DNA from: Capra hircus | Lineage: Eukaryota > Chordata > Mammalia > Artiodactyla > Bovidae | DNA: 64,000 bases | Assembly (NCBI RefSeq): GCF_001704415.2 | Contig: NC_030820.1 | Coordinates: 46,668,036-46,732,035, forward strand | Direction: 5' to 3' | Shown here: positions 34,288 through 45,744 of the stretch, in pieces | Position numbering within the stretch: the stretch's first letter is position 1 | How the letters are laid out: the number at the start of each line of letters is the position of its first letter | Position numbers and translations under genes: made by a program | Notes under the pieces: model-generated | The model's input: only the letters and a program-made list of their open reading frames with translations | Told to the model about the DNA's origin: nothing | Databases searched by the model: none

Positions 34288-37257
34288 TTATGACATTTAA
34301 TGGCATCAAAACAAACAACCCACTCAAAAATGGGCAGAAGACCTGGATAGACATTTCTCTAAGGATGACATACAGATGGTCAACAGGCACATGAAAAGAT
34401 GTTCAAAACTGCCAGTTATTAGAGAATGCAAATCAAAACTACAATAAGATATCACCTCACACCGGCCAGAATGGCTATCATCAAAAAGTCCACAAACAAC
34501 AAATGCTGGAGAGGGTGTGGAGAGAAGGGAACCTTCTGTGCTGTTGGTGGGAATATAAAATACAGCCACGACAGAGAACAGTATGGAGGTTCCTTAAAAA
34601 ACTGAAACTATGAGCTACCATATGACCCTGCAGTTCCACTTCTGGGCATATAACCAGAGAAAAACACGGCCTGAAAAGCCACATGCACGCCACTGTTCAG
34701 TGCAGCACTGTTTACAATGGTCAAGACATGGAAGCAACGTAAATGTCAATTGACAGATGAGTGGATAAAGAAGATGCAGTATGTATATACAATGGAATAT
34801 TACTCGGCCATTAAAAAGAATGAAATGAGGCCATTTCCAGCAACATGGATGCACCTAGAGAGTGTATACTGAGTGAAGTAGGTCACACAGAGAAGAAATA
34901 TCATATGACACCCCTTATGTGTGGAATCTAAAATGATACAGATGAACTTACTCACAAAACAGAAGGAGACCCAGACTTAGCAAACAAACTCATGGTTGCT
35001 AGGGGGAAGGGATAGTTAAGGACTTTGGGAAGGTCATGTACACACTGCTATATTTAAAATGGATAACCAACAAAAACTTACTGTATAGCACATGGAACTC
35101 TGCTCAATCTTATGTGCCAGCCTAGACAGAAGGGGGATTTGGGGGAGAATGGATATATGTATACATATGGCTGAGTTCCTTCACTGTTCAACTGAAACTA
35201 TCACAACATTGTTAATTGGCTATATCCCAATACAAAATGTTTTTGGTGTTAAAGAGAGAGAGAGAGAATCTGCATGGTTCATAAACCAAAAAAGGTTAAA
35301 ACTTAAAAAAGAAACACCCTCATTATGAAGTTCAAGTCCCTCAGCCTTCCAAATAGAAGAATCCTAATGATACTGAAGTCCATACCAAGAAATTACCAGA
35401 CATGAGTTCCAACATCATCCTATGGACTTATGATTGATGATCTGGGGCACTAACCTTCTGGTCTTTTCAGCAAAAAAATCCCTTTGAGCAAATTCCAAAA
35501 TGAGTCTCTTGTAGCTAATATCAGATTAGCCAGAATTTACTACAAGAAATTCAAGAGTTTTAATGGACACCAGAAAAGCAAAGTTTTTAATAAAATAAGT
35601 AAGTACATTAAAATGAATAGCTAAGAAACCCTGTGGATATGGAGAATATATAGGATAGAATCTCTTGCTTTCAATTCTTTTGTCTTTCCTTGAATGGTTC
35701 ATTCTTATTTCATAGTCAAGTGTTCAGAGAGCCTTTCAATGCCATCTGAAAAGCAAGATCCCAAAGAGTAAAATCCTCTGGTGTCAAGTTTGCTTTACAC
35801 AAATTCAAGACAACGAAAGACCTAATATTTCATTTTCTTCACCTTTAAAACAAGGATAGTGATGGTACCTTTCTAACAGGGATGCTAAGAGGACTAAATG
35901 TGACAGGCTGCTGAAGCTAAAGATCTGGACTTTTGGCATTATTCAACATACGATAATTCTTACTATCCTTGCCATTTCATAGGAAAAGAAAAAGGACCAG
36001 TAAAATAGGAAGATATTCTATTTCACTAGTGTTCAAGGAAATACACACCTATTAAAGTTCAGATGATGAAAAAAATGTTCACCCGAACAATAAATGTCTA
36101 GCATAAATGTGCTAACACTACCATACTAGACATTTTTCCTGCCAGCAGATGAGTAAAAGGTACACCTACAGATATTTTACAACCTGAAAAATTAATACTC
36201 TATCAATCATTTCAAAAGAGAGCCATCAATGCCTGGATAATGAACATCCAAAATCATGACAGCCTACAGCCTGGAAATTCTGGTGACTCTCTGATTAAGG
36301 ATCAAATATCTGAGGTTTGGATGGAGTTCAACAAGTCTGTAAAAGACAGAAGCACTTTGCTACAAGATGTGTCTCTTGGATGTTGAAACTCAAGCCAGAT
36401 AAGGAGTAAGCCCTGCCCAGATCCTGCCCTATGCAAAAAGTCTCTGCTGCAGACCAAAGCCTCAACAATGGCTGCTCCCATCTCTGTGCTCTGAGGAGCA
36501 ACTTGGAAATCAGTACTATAGAAATGTCAACATCTCGGCATGAATCTATACTTAAGATTCACAAAACTTATAACTGCTTGACCAAACAACAGCAATACTG
36601 GTCAAGATAGCCAAAAATGAAATTTCCATCTTCCAAACTAGAAAAGAAAAAGACAGAAAGAGAAAAAGAAATCACAGATACAAAAATTTGATTATTTAAG
36701 AATTTCAACATAATTTATTTTGTTCTTTACCATTTTTGTGATTATACTGTATACTTAATACGCTAGTACCCGAGCTAGGAATTATATTTGTATATATCAA
36801 CTTCCCAGGGGTCTATTATTAGAATATATAGTATACACTGTCTATAGTATAATATAGTAGTTCTAGAATATAACACATCATTATATAAGTTGATGATAAA
36901 AAATAAAATCTGTCTTAAAAATCTGTCAAATGAAACTCAAATGAAATTGAGACGTCTAAGGGCTGCAAAGCAGTCTGGAAATTCCATGTTGTTATACTTT
37001 TCATATATATCAGACACAGTAGCAGATACAAAGAGAAAAAGAAATTAAGGCATGCGGACCCTCTCTGGGCAGCTTTCTCCAGGCCCCTGTGAATATGGTC
37101 ATACATTCTACGATCACACAGACTGACCTGCCAAGCAGATGGGATGAGGGATCACCCACTTCAGTGTGTGATTCTCAAATATCTTTGTGTAAGGCATTTT
37201 CACAGTCTACATAACTTACCTACTGGTGTCTTTTATTTACTGTACACCGTATGTGCT

Positions 37258-37320
37258 GTGTGCTACAGTCCACGGGGTCGCAAAGAGTCGGACACAACTG
37301 AGCGACTGAACTGAATTGAA
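37258..37320 (+). mobile_element. BovB/Bov-A tail fragment
   Basis: Only the last about 60 bases of the family are present: GGGTCGCAAAGAGTCGGAC followed by ACTGAACTGAATTGA. Immediately adjacent to a MIR. Confidence 0.85.
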
Positions 37321-37321
37321 C

Positions 37322-37505
37322 AGTATCTACCAGGCACAATGCTAATAACTTTATATATATTATTTCAATACCCACAACTTTAAGGCAGATGCTGATATTT
37401 TTATACCCATTTTAGAGGTGAGGAAACTAATGCCCAGAAAGCTTAAGTAATTCCCTCAGGATCAGAGTCATATTAGTACCCAGACCTCAAACTCCTAACC
37501 ACTTC
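37322..37505 (+). mobile_element. MIR SINE, sense
   Basis: CTACCAGGCACAATGCTAAT, CATTTTAGAGGTGAGGAAAC and GCTTAAGTAATTCCCTCAG follow the MIR consensus from near its start to its end. Confidence 0.85.
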
Positions 37506-37762
37506 ACTGTGGGATCCTGGCTGAGGTTTAAAAATATCTAGTTAAAGACCTCTACATGGTTCTCACTTAAATATTGCCATTAAAACAATAAAAATTTCTA
37601 AGTACTATTCCTTATCACTCCTTCTATTTTCATTATAAAGAACACAAACATATACACACTCAGAAAGGAAGAGACAAAAACTCCAGATGGATACCCACTT
37701 CCTTATACAGGATCTTCCTTGCATAGTGGTGGGTGAATGGATGGGGCTGACGAAAGAGGTAC

Positions 37763-37861
37763 CTTTTCTGCGATGCCGTTTTCTGTTGTATATATTGCCA
37801 TGAGCTCAGTATCTTCATTGTCCTGTTCACCACTGGACGTGGCCCCTCCATTGATCACCAC
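37763..37861 (-). CDS. SLC23A2: SLC23A2 second coding exon, residues 37-69
   Basis: The 99-base exon encodes 33 residues beginning VVINGGATSS and ending NGIAEK, the acidic, serine-rich cytoplasmic N-terminal tail characteristic of SVCT2 and longer than that of SVCT1. It contains an acidic run (GEQDNEDTEL). Borders are TCTCTTCAG|GTGG (acceptor, exon start 37861) and GAAAAG|GTACCT (donor, exon end 37763). Both ends are in phase 0. The preceding intron is 16,021 bases and the following one 18,364 bases. No membrane segment is present. Confidence 0.97.
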
Positions 37862-38959
37862 CTGAAGAGAAACAATTCATTTAGAGGTTTGTTTCACCCT
37901 ATACCATCCTGTTGTATAAAAATGTTTTCCCTCAAAGAAAATAACTGCATGAATTTCCCCTATCAGACTAGCCAAGTTTTTAAGTTTTCTTAAATGAAAC
38001 TCCTGGCAAGTACATATGTACCAGTGACCACATATGTGTTTCTGATGGGGAAACGTATCATGTGTCCTCATGAATGAGGATACATGAGCGGGAGTCAGCT
38101 AAAGGACACCAGAAATGGAACACTCTAAGGAACTATAAGGGGCAGGACCCCCAGCAGCCTCTAGGGACAAGGGAGGCTTGGCTGTGAGGACAATGCTACA
38201 GTTTCTGAGTGGGTGAGAAGCATTCTGAGCTGCCTTGGTTAAAGTCCTTTCCCAACGCCAGATTAACAACTTCTATGTCCCTACAGGGAAGAAATGTGTG
38301 GCAGTTGGAGCAATTCATGCACTGCTGTTACCCTAATTTATATTTCTCACAGCAATAAACTAGTCCACTGGTGTGTCCACTTCTTTGTGGCACTGAGGGG
38401 ATGTGGATGGGTAATGGCTGTCTATGACAACAAAATTCAGTTTCTAGACCCTCAAGATAAGGACTAGAAGGTATCCTGAGATTCAAAGAAAACTTGGGCA
38501 CCTGGCAGGTCATGACCTCCTTCATGCCTACCCTTGGTGTGGTGCGACTTAGGTCCTGGCTGACTGCAGCAAATACCTGAAAATATTTTTAGTCTTTAGC
38601 TTAGTGATTCCATTTTTTAAAATTTATCTTGAAAAAAATAATACTGAAAATGACTTTATGTGTGAATAACAATACAACTACATTTTTTAAATACTGAGGA
38701 AAAAAAGAAAAACTACATTAAAAGTTTAAATTCTAGTGCTATAAAACACACTAAGGAGAAGTAAAAGATGAGTGATGGTGTAAGAAAAAACAGGGCAACA
38801 CGTAACAAATGACTGGTACTAGTAATTCAAAAAGAATACCTACAAATAACCCAAAGGATAGGAATCTATCCATGGGGAAAAAAATTAAAATATCCAATGA
38901 GACAAACAAAAACCCATTCAACCTTAGTTAAAACTACAAAAGTGACAAAATATAATTCC

Positions 38960-39285
38960 ATTTTTTAACATAAATTAGGAGGAAATTTTAAAAGAGGAAT
39001 CTGGTGTTGACCAGGGTGTAGAGAGATTATGTTCCTGGTGGAATGATCTTTCTGGAGAGTAACTTAGCACTGGGATTTGAAATAGGCATTTTCTTGGAGC
39101 CAGCAGTTTTACTTAAAGAAACTGATCCTCCAGAAATATCTATGCAAAATATATATTCACAGTTGATGACTACAGCATTACTTAAAATGCTGAATACTCG
39201 GAAAACCAAAAATGTTTATCAAAAAGTCATTGTAAAATCATCGGGTATCTATTTCAAGAATAGCACTCAGCCATTAAAAAAATTT
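38960..39285 (+). mobile_element. Old L1 (L1M/L1ME-type) fragment, sense
   Basis: Weak but ordered L1 ORF2-end text: CTGATCCTCCAGAAATATCT, CAGCATTACTTAAAATGCTG, CACTCAGCCATTAAAAA. It is cut at its right end by a SINE. Confidence 0.55.
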
Positions 39286-39405
39286 TTCTGGCTATGCTGC
39301 ACGGCTTGCAGGATCTTAGTTCCCCAACCAGGGCTTGAATCTGGCCAAGAGCAGTGAAAGTGACAAGTCCAAAGCACTGGACAGCTAAGGAATTCTCAAT
39401 ATTCA
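39286..39405 (-). mobile_element. CHR/SINE2-type SINE, antisense
   Basis: CTTAGTTCCCCAACCAGGGC and AAGCACTGGACAGCTAAGGA mark a reverse copy next to the L1 poly(A)-like stretch. Confidence 0.7.
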
Positions 39406-39426
39406 GCCTTTTAAAGAATAAAGCGG

Positions 39427-39718
39427 ACTTTCCTGGTGGTCCAGTGGTTAGGAATCTGCCTGTCAGTTCAGGGGACATGGGTTTGATCCTTGGTCTGAGA
39501 AGATCCCATGTGCTGCAGGGCAACTAAGCCTGTTGTGCTCAACTACTGAGCCTGTGCACCCTAGAGCACTGCCACAGGAAAAGCCGCTGCAATGAGAACC
39601 TGCGCACCGCAACTCGAGAACAGCCCCTACTCGACACAGAAGAGAAAGCCCACACAGTAACCAAGACCCAGCACAGTCAAAAATAAATAAATGATAAAAC
39701 AAAATAAAAAATAAAAGC
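39427..39718 (+). mobile_element. CHR-1-type SINE, sense
   Basis: GGACTTTCCTGGTGGTCCAG head, AACTACTGAGCCTGTGCACC middle and an A-rich tail from AAAAATAAATAAATG. Confidence 0.88.
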
Positions 39719-39984
39719 ATAAAACTGATGTACTGACAAGGAAACAAGTCCAAGAAATACTGTTGGTTTTTTTTTTTTTAAGTCACAAGTATAAGCCTAC
39801 AATTATCCGGATTATGCTAAAAAAAAAAATACAATTTTAATACCCTCTCTATCTGTCCAAAATATGTGGGAAAGGATCCAGAAAAGTCAAAATCACTAAT
39901 AGGCTGCCCTCAGGGCAAGGAGTAATGATAGGCACTTCTCATTCCCAACCCTTCTGGACTGGGATCCAGAAGGATCTGGATCCT

Positions 39985-40232
39985 TTTTCCCTTTGGCTGT
40001 GCTGGGTCTTTGCTGTAGCATGCAGGCTTCCTCTAGCTGTGGTGTACAGGCTTCTCACTGCAGTGGCTTCTCTGGTTGCAGAGCATAGGTTCCAGGGAGC
40101 ATGGGCTCAGTGGTTGCAGTGCAGCAGGCTTAACTGCCCCAAGGCAGGTGAGATCTTCCCAGACTAGGGATCAAACCCGTCTCCTGCACTGGCAAACAGA
40201 CTCCCAACCACTGGACCATCAGGGAAGTCCCA
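39985..40232 (-). mobile_element. CHR-1-type SINE, antisense
   Basis: TTTGGCTGTGCTGGGTCTTT to GACCATCAGGGAAGTCCC, about 250 bases. It forms an inverted pair with the sense copy at 39427. Confidence 0.9.
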
Positions 40233-40289
40233 GACCTTTTATAATCAGTACACATGCAGGTGTTGTTTGTACACTGCTTTTTAAAAGGG

Positions 40290-40445
40290 CTAATATAAAA
40301 GGCATATGCCAGTATACCAAAATAGTAACAGTGATTGCCTTTAATCAATGGAGCCATTTTAACCCTCTTTTTCTCTTTACATATTTTGGTAATTTTCCAC
40401 AATGGAGACAATTTATTTTTATAACAGGGAAGAATTTAAAAAGAC
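40290..40445 (+). mobile_element. Possible old L1 3' end
   Basis: CCAAAATAGTAACAGTGATT and GGTAATTTTCCACAATGGA resemble an old L1 3' untranslated motif. Low certainty. Confidence 0.4.
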
Positions 40446-40855
40446 TAAAGAGCTGAGCAGCATGGCTTGGCTAAGGCAGTCCAGAGAGATTTCAATCCAC
40501 CTGTTTCTGCAGTTGAGGAAATAAGGCCACAGAAAATTTTCATTTCTTTTTCGAGGTCATACAGATTATATAACCCAAGTATAAGGCTAGTTTCAAAGTA
40601 TTCCAAAAAAATCTCGATTCACTTGTATATAATTCTTACAGGATAAAACAGTCTTAATTCAAATAAAGAATTTCTTTTAAAACTATCTTTGAGTTATGTT
40701 ATGGCTTTTTACACAAGACAACTGGGTTTGTGACATTTCTTTGCCTACACAACTATCTGCCAGCAGGATACATCTCCCAGCCAATCCACAACATGAAACT
40801 CTTACTACTAGAAAGAACCATGCTCCAACCATGCTCCAAACTCTGTATTTTGCAA

Positions 40856-40982
40856 TGAATCAGCTCTTCGCATCAGGTGACCAAAGTATCAGAGCTTCAG
40901 TTTTAGCATCAGTCCTTTCAATAAATATTCAGGGTTGATTTCCTTTAGGATTGACTGGTTTGATCTCCTTGCTGTCCAAGGG
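40856..40982 (-). mobile_element. BovB LINE fragment, antisense
   Basis: CAGCTCTTCGCATCAGGTGA through GTTTGATCTCCTTGCTGTCC is an internal BovB piece in reverse. The same stretch recurs in sense at about 41890-42005. Confidence 0.85.
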
Positions 40983-42195
40983 AAAAATCTTTCAAGCTAG
41001 GTTGCAGCAGTACATAAACCAAGAACTTCCAGATGTATAAGTTAGATTTAGAAAAGGCAGCAGAACCAGGGATCAAATTGCCAAAATCTGCTGGATCACA
41101 GAAAAAGCAAGGGAATTCCAAAAAACATCTACTTCTGCTTTATTGACTATGCCAAAGCCTTTAACTGTGTGGATCACAACAAACTCTGGAAAATTCTTAA
41201 AGAGATGGGAATACCAGACCACCTTACCTGTCTCCTGAGAAACATGTATAGGACAAGAAGCAACACGCAGAACCAGACATGCAACAATGAACTGGTTCAA
41301 AATTGCAAAAAGGAGTACGCCAATGCTGCATATTGTCACCCTGCTTATTTAACTTACATGCAGAGTACATCATGCAAAATGCCTGGCTGCATGACTTATA
41401 AGCTGGAATCAGGATTGCCGGGAAAAATATCAATAACCCCAGATATGCAGATGATACCACTTTAATGGCAGAAAGTGAAGGGGAACTAAGAGCCTCTTGA
41501 TGAAGGTCAGAGAGGAGAGTGAAAAAGCTGACTTAAAACTCAACATTCAAAAAAACTAAGATTATGGTATCTGGTCCTTCACTTCATGGCAAATAGAAGG
41601 GGAAAAAAATGGAAACAGTGACAGACTTTATTTTCTTGGGCTCTAAAATCATTGTGGATGGTGACTGCAGCCATGAAAAAGATGCTTGCTCCTTGGAAGA
41701 AAAACTATGACAAAGCTAGACAGTGGATTAAAAAGCAGAAACATCACTTTGCCAACATAAGTCTGTATAGTCAAAGCTACAGTTTTTCCAGTAGTCATGT
41801 ACGAATGTGAGAATTGGACCATAAAGATGGATGAGTGCCGAAGAACTGATGCTTTCAAACTGTGGTACTGGAGAAGAGAGTCCCTTGAACAGCACAAAGA
41901 TCAAACCAGTCAATCCTAAAGGAAATCAATCCTGACTATTCACTGGAAGGACTGATGCTGAAGCTCCAATACTCTGGCCACCTGATGGAAGAGCCAACTC
42001 ATTGGAAAAAACCCTGATGCTGGGAAAGATTAAAGGCAAAAGAAGAAGGGGGCAACAGAGGATCAGATGGTTGGATGGTATCACTGACTCAATGCACATG
42101 AGTTTGATGAAACTCCAGGAGATAGTCAAGGACAGGGAAGCCTGGCACACTGCAGTTCAAGAGGTTGCAGAGTTGGACACAACTTAGTGACTGAA
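40983..42195 (+). mobile_element. BovB LINE, 1.2 kb, sense
   Basis: It starts at TTTCAAGCTAGGTTGCAGCA, passes the reverse transcriptase region (GACTATGCCAAAGCCTTTAA, then CAGATATGCAGATGATACC) and ends near the GACACAACTTAGTGACTGAA tail. Many frameshifts; more diverged than the copies at 32226 and 45745. Confidence 0.9.
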
Positions 42196-42299
42196 CAACT
42201 AAAATTAACATATGACTTTTTGGCGTAATTAAAGTGACCAGATATCAACCAAACCAGGACCCTTGTGAGCATAAAGGGGAGATGTATCAACAAGTATGG

Positions 42300-42336
42300 C
42301 TTGTCTTCTAGCAGCCTGCTTCTGCTAGAAGACAAG
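42300..42336. repeat. Perfect 15-bp inverted repeat with 7-base loop
   Basis: CTTGTCTTCTAGCAG (42300-42314) is the exact reverse complement of CTGCTAGAAGACAAG (42322-42336), separated by CCTGCTT. It lies just outside the BovB copy and belongs to no repeat I recognise. Confidence 0.95.
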
Positions 42337-43369
42337 AGGGAAAAGACCTCAGATGCAAAGGAATCAATCATGACTTTCCTGACTGTATATGAACACAAAG
42401 CATAATGAAAGAATACAGAATTAAACATTCTGCTCTATCAATTCATTACTTCCTCACACCAACCCCTGTGTCCTGTCTGTGTGTCTCTTACTTCACCAAA
42501 AGGTGCCACCATACACCCAGGTGGCCTACCCAACCTCCTCAAGTCATTCCTGACTTCCTACTGTATACCTCATCACCCATACCTAAGACAACACCAAATC
42601 TGGTCACATCTGTACCTTCAGCACCTCTCGAAGCTGCCTGTTCCTGATCTACCCATCTTTTCTCTTAGGAAAGATGGACCCTAATTCCATCTTAGGACCT
42701 AATTCCAAGGACCCTAATCCCCAGTTTCCTGACCTCAGCAAGACTGCCAAGCCCTCAGCATTTGCCAAGCCCAAAAGCCTTTTCAACATCTTATGCCTCA
42801 GAGCCCATGATGCTTCAGCCTTAATTCCGTCTTCACCCCGTCTTGGGGCCATGGCACATCACTACAGTAACTCTCGCACAAACCTTCACTGTCCTCTCTG
42901 GTGCTCACCTGGCTAAATCAAGTCATCCATCCTTACTCTTCATCCAGCTTACTTTTGCAATGCTTTCCTCACTGGCTGCTTACGCACACCAAGGAGGATG
43001 TCATTCTCCCGCTCAAACAATGACCTCTCTTGAGGTCTCCCTCCCACCTAAGCTACCACTCCTTACTTCTCCCTACTACTGGTCCTCCTCAGCTTCCATA
43101 CTTCCAAACACCGCATCTCTTCAGTGCAGGGTCCGCAGACGCTCTTGCTCTCTTAGGGGCATCTATCCCTAGGAGACAGCATCTAATCCCTTGGCTTTAC
43201 CTGCCATCTCCACACTGCCAACACACAGGGAACAGCTCCAGCCACAATGCTGCCCTTACCAGCTTTCTATCCAGTGTCTCCATGGCCGCACTAAACTCAC
43301 GACTCCCTCTGCCTTGCACCATCTCAGTACTTGGCCGATTCATCTCCCAGATGCTCAGGGGGAAACCTG

Positions 43370-44085
43370 AAGCCATGCTTGGTTCCTCTCTCTTGTTCCT
43401 ACTCTCTTCCAGTTCATCAGCATCCAGGTCAGCTCTCCTCCAATGCCCGACCACTTGTCACCACACCTACACTGCTGGCACCCTAGCTGGAGTCAGCCCA
43501 CCTGCTCTGTGGGAATCACCTCCCGACTGATCTTCTGTTTGCTTCTTCAGTTGGCTTCCCACTCAGCAGTCAGAAGGAGTGTTTAAAATTAGGCAGAGCA
43601 CATCACACCTCTGCTCAAAGCCCACTAACAGCTTTTTATCTAACTCGAAAGCCAAAATCGTCACCAGGGCCATGAGGCCTACACAGTCTACTGACATCAT
43701 CCTACCCTCTGTCCAGCCACACCTCCTCCTCAGGGCTCCTCAGGTACACCAGGCACCTCTTGCCTCAGTGTCTCTGCACTTGCAGCTCACACACTGCCAT
43801 GATGGTCTTCCATTTTCTAGTGCCACCTCTCCTGGCCACCTGAAAGTTTAACATATCAGCCTGAGCAGTTTCTATCCCTCTTCCTGGTTTTATTTTTTCC
43901 TTGGTACTTAGACATACATCTACACGTGATCTATTTTTAGTGTACATTACCTGTCTCCCCTGCCAGAATGAAAGCTCTGTGACGTCAGCGGGGGTTGCTG
44001 TTTAATTCATTGCTGTTCCCTAGAGTTCTGAACCTGAGGGAAATAACTGAGAGCATTTTTTAAAGGATAAATTAATCAATAGTCT
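43370..44085 (+). mobile_element. L2 LINE, sense, about 0.7 kb
   Basis: The text follows L2 ORF2-end to 3' end: AACCTGAAGCCATGCTTGG, CTGCTCAAAGCCCACTAACA, CACCTCTCCTGGCCACC and CAGAATGAAAGCTCTGTGA, the L2 3' signature region. Old and diverged. Confidence 0.7.
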
Positions 44086-44939
44086 GCAGGTCCTGAATGA
44101 CCACAATGTGACTCCACATTCTATCCCTTGCTATCTCCCTTCCTTGATTGATTTTCTTCACAGAACTTGTCACCAGCCATCACATGAGGCTTCTGCTTAT
44201 TTATCATCTGTCTTCTCTCACCACCTGGAGATCAGTTTCACAGGGGTAGTAATCTGTGTTCCCAGAGCCTCACATGAAGCATCTGGGAAGGAAAGAATTC
44301 CTTTCCTTTCTGCTCTCCCAGATCAAGTCACAATCAGTACCACCCGAACTGTTTTAAACCCTAACTCTCCTTATCTCCAGACCTCCTTGTGCCCACAGCA
44401 GGAATTCTCTACCCTAAAACTTGAGTGTAACTGATTCTGCTACAACTGTTCACAAGCACCCCTACCGTCCAACCCAACTCTACCGTACTGTTTACAATGA
44501 ACCTGTGCCCAGAGCCGGACACGGCTGCACTGTTCCCCCAGCCAGAAGATCCTCGTTCTCCCTCCTCTGGACCTGCTACACCCATACATTTCTCGGGACT
44601 CTGATGTCGTCTCCTCTGGGGTTGGGCAGGGGTTCCTCATGGGCACGCCCACAGCACCCTTACTGAATTCAAACCCTAACACTTATGGTTTGTTTGCTGG
44701 CTTGCTGTATCTTCTGCTGTATTAGAAAAATCCAGTTTGGTCTACCTACTCTGTCTTTCCCGTGTCTCCTTTACTGCTCACACAGAATACTTCCCCTCTG
44801 ACACTCCGGCCACCAAATGGGAGAGGATTTTTCTCCACAGCAAGCAGTTCTCTGTGAAATCGGCCAGAGGTTCTGCAATTAACTCAACTCTGACAGTCCA
44901 CCTAGAGAGTGCTAAAGGGCTCAGCCCCACATGACTGCT

Positions 44940-45150
44940 CCCCCTGCTACTTTTGACGTCAATCTCAAGCAGTAATCCAAGTCTTTCCCACAACTTCTGC
45001 CCAATTTATCTACAAATTGGAGGTTCCCACAACCCCCTCTCCTCAGGTCTGATTAATTTGCTAGAGGTCACAGAACTCAGGGAAACACTTTACGTCTGCC
45101 AGTTTATTAAAGGATATAATAAAGGATACAGGAAAACAGCCAGATAAAGA
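44940..45150. repeat. Dispersed mammalian repeat, family uncertain (LTR-like)
   Basis: CAGGTCTGATTAATTTGCTA, CACAGAACTCAGGGAAACAC and GTTTATTAAAGGATATAATA ring as an old dispersed repeat, possibly LTR-derived, but I cannot name it. Confidence 0.35.
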
Positions 45151-45744
45151 GATATACATACTTTTTTTTTTTCTAATATCTCACACGCCAACTGGGCTGT
45201 AAGTAGCTTGTTACAAGGTTTGCATGGTACCTACCAAGTTAGGGATCATGGGTTCTTAACATTATATGGCACTACAGAAAATATACCAAGGAAATCTGAA
45301 ATAACAGATTTGTATGAACACTGATGAATATTTTTCCTATTCTTTGATAAAACTGAACCTAATAAAGCTACTCCTCAGTCCATCCCCTTAATATCTCCAG
45401 ACTGAATGATCTATTCTTGGCACCTGAGAGAGGAGACTCAAATATTCTCATAGAGCCTGTTAGAAGGAGAAAAAACAAAAACTTAAGGCTCAGTGGAAAC
45501 ATTAGACTGTATCACCACTCTATGCCAACAGTTAAGTTCAAACTATTTACTTAGTTTTCCTTGGATGTCCTTCCAGGTTCAGAAGATATAGGAGCTACCA
45601 ACACAGGGGAACTGCAGAGTAAGCCTCTTCCTGGCGGTGCTTCCTGGCCAGTGCCCTTAGGGTACGGCAGTTCTTTAAGGCTTCTTTTCTGTTTTCTGGT
45701 TCTGATTTCATGCTGGTCTGCATTCATTCCTTACACATTTCCTC

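Larger units (their letters stand above)
28550..34900 (+). pseudogene. L1 ORF2 remnant (endonuclease-reverse transcriptase), broken
   Basis: Endonuclease-type text starts near 28560. It is interrupted by BovB (29081-30684) and resumes at about 30693 with FTFFSSAYRTFSRM-like text. The linker region at 31347-31550 has YYEQLYANKMDNLEEIDKF. Reverse transcriptase text with a degraded FTDD motif lies near 32160-32172. A second BovB splits the next segment (32226-33147), after which INEFGKFAGYKINTQKS and ISRFVWRYKRA follow. Numerous stops and shifts are present throughout. Confidence 0.82.
26353..35249 (+). mobile_element. Near full-length ruminant L1, interrupted by four later insertions
   Basis: The order is GC-rich 5' untranslated region (26353-about 27660), ORF1 (27664-28419), ORF2 (about 28550-34900) and 3' end with ATTGGCTATATCCCAATAC. 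BovB copies sit at 27211-27536, 29081-30684 and 32226-33147, and a Bov-A SINE at 34172-34287. Removing these leaves about 5.9 kb, close to a full-length L1. TAAAGAGAG at 26344-26352 and 35250-35258 is a plausible target-site duplication. Both frames carry stops and shifts, so the element is inactive. It is antisense to SLC23A2. Confidence 0.88.
19399..37762 (-). other. SLC23A2: SLC23A2 intron, 18,364 bases
   Basis: This intron separates the exons at 37763-37861 and 19282-19398. Nearly half is one interrupted L1 (26353-35249). Stretches with no repeat I can name are 20200-20900 (A/T-rich), 21550-21990, 22380-22990, 23376-24020 and 35260-37250. No additional exon is visible. Confidence 0.88.

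Noticed and set aside
43030..43530. 166-codon open frame
   Set aside because: Pyrimidine-rich, low-complexity composition, partly overlapping L2 text; no recognisable domain, splice context or conservation evidence.
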